A DNA stretch of 64,000 nt, taken from assembly GCF_001460935.1 (NCBI RefSeq), contig NZ_LN906597.1:1379825-1443824 (forward strand), given 5' to 3'. The translations under genes were made by a program, and so were the position numbers. The stretch is from Candidatus Ichthyocystis hellenicum. GTDB lineage: Bacteria; Pseudomonadota; Gammaproteobacteria; Burkholderiales; 2013Ark19i. Positions within the stretch are counted from its first letter, which is position 1. The number at the start of each line of letters is the position of its first letter. This document shows positions 63,961 to 64,000 of this stretch, piece by piece. Under the pieces are notes generated by a model. That model was not told the origin of the DNA. It worked only from the letters and a program-made list of their open reading frames with translations, and did not search any database.

Positions 63961-64000
63961 TTTTCTACATCCACACAACCACACAAAATTTAGGGTTCAT

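Overview
This AT-rich bacterial window has a short conserved part (about 1-7.6 kb) followed by about 56 kb of lineage-specific tandem paralogue arrays. The conserved genes (parvulin C-terminus, 3-hydroxybutyrate dehydrogenase, a type IV pilin-like protein, a persulfide dioxygenase-like MBL hydrolase, thiL, a DUF2237 protein, a KfrA-type DNA-binding protein) suit a proteobacterium, probably beta/gamma. Small core content beside large tandem families of unknown, host-interaction-like proteins recalls uncultured intracellular fish-gill symbionts such as Candidatus Ichthyocystis. That assignment is inference from memory, not a search result.

Layout. (1) 1-4.98 kb: housekeeping genes. (2) 5.2-7.6 kb: a Ser-rich tail-anchored protein and a KfrA-like gene with a perfect inverted repeat in front of it. 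(3) 7.7-20.8 kb: seven minus-strand genes (one truncated) of a 'YD pentad' family. Their N-termini alternate KKR-type basic clusters with Ser/Asp/Glu clusters; their C-termini are long arrays of [FY][DN]xxG five-residue repeats. Each has a conserved upstream element about 100-125 bp before its start, and most spacers hold a decayed kfrA fragment on the opposite strand, so the array apparently grew by copying a convergent kfrA/YD pair. (4) 21.3-25.7 kb: plus-strand, shorter and decayed YD relatives, one with eleven perfect 9-bp repeats. (5) 26-35 kb: a family of membrane proteins with an N-terminal hydrophobic segment, a helical core, a Thr/Ser-rich or other spacer, a second membrane segment and a short tail; three tails end in VTEL/LTEV-like residues. 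(6) 37-64 kb: eight large soluble proteins (698-832 aa), each a tandem duplication of one unknown domain with a conserved CX4CXC motif, preceded by a single-module relative with an extreme Asp/Glu tail, and ending with a displaced YD gene and a decayed large-family copy.

Throughout the arrays there are signs of birth-and-death evolution: a 363-bp perfect repeat and mosaic identities between neighbours, an in-frame 179-codon deletion, tandem expansions inside genes, and many recognisable gene fragments in spacers. I saw no rRNA, tRNA, IS element or CRISPR array. Functions of the three array families are unknown; surface or host-directed roles are inference.
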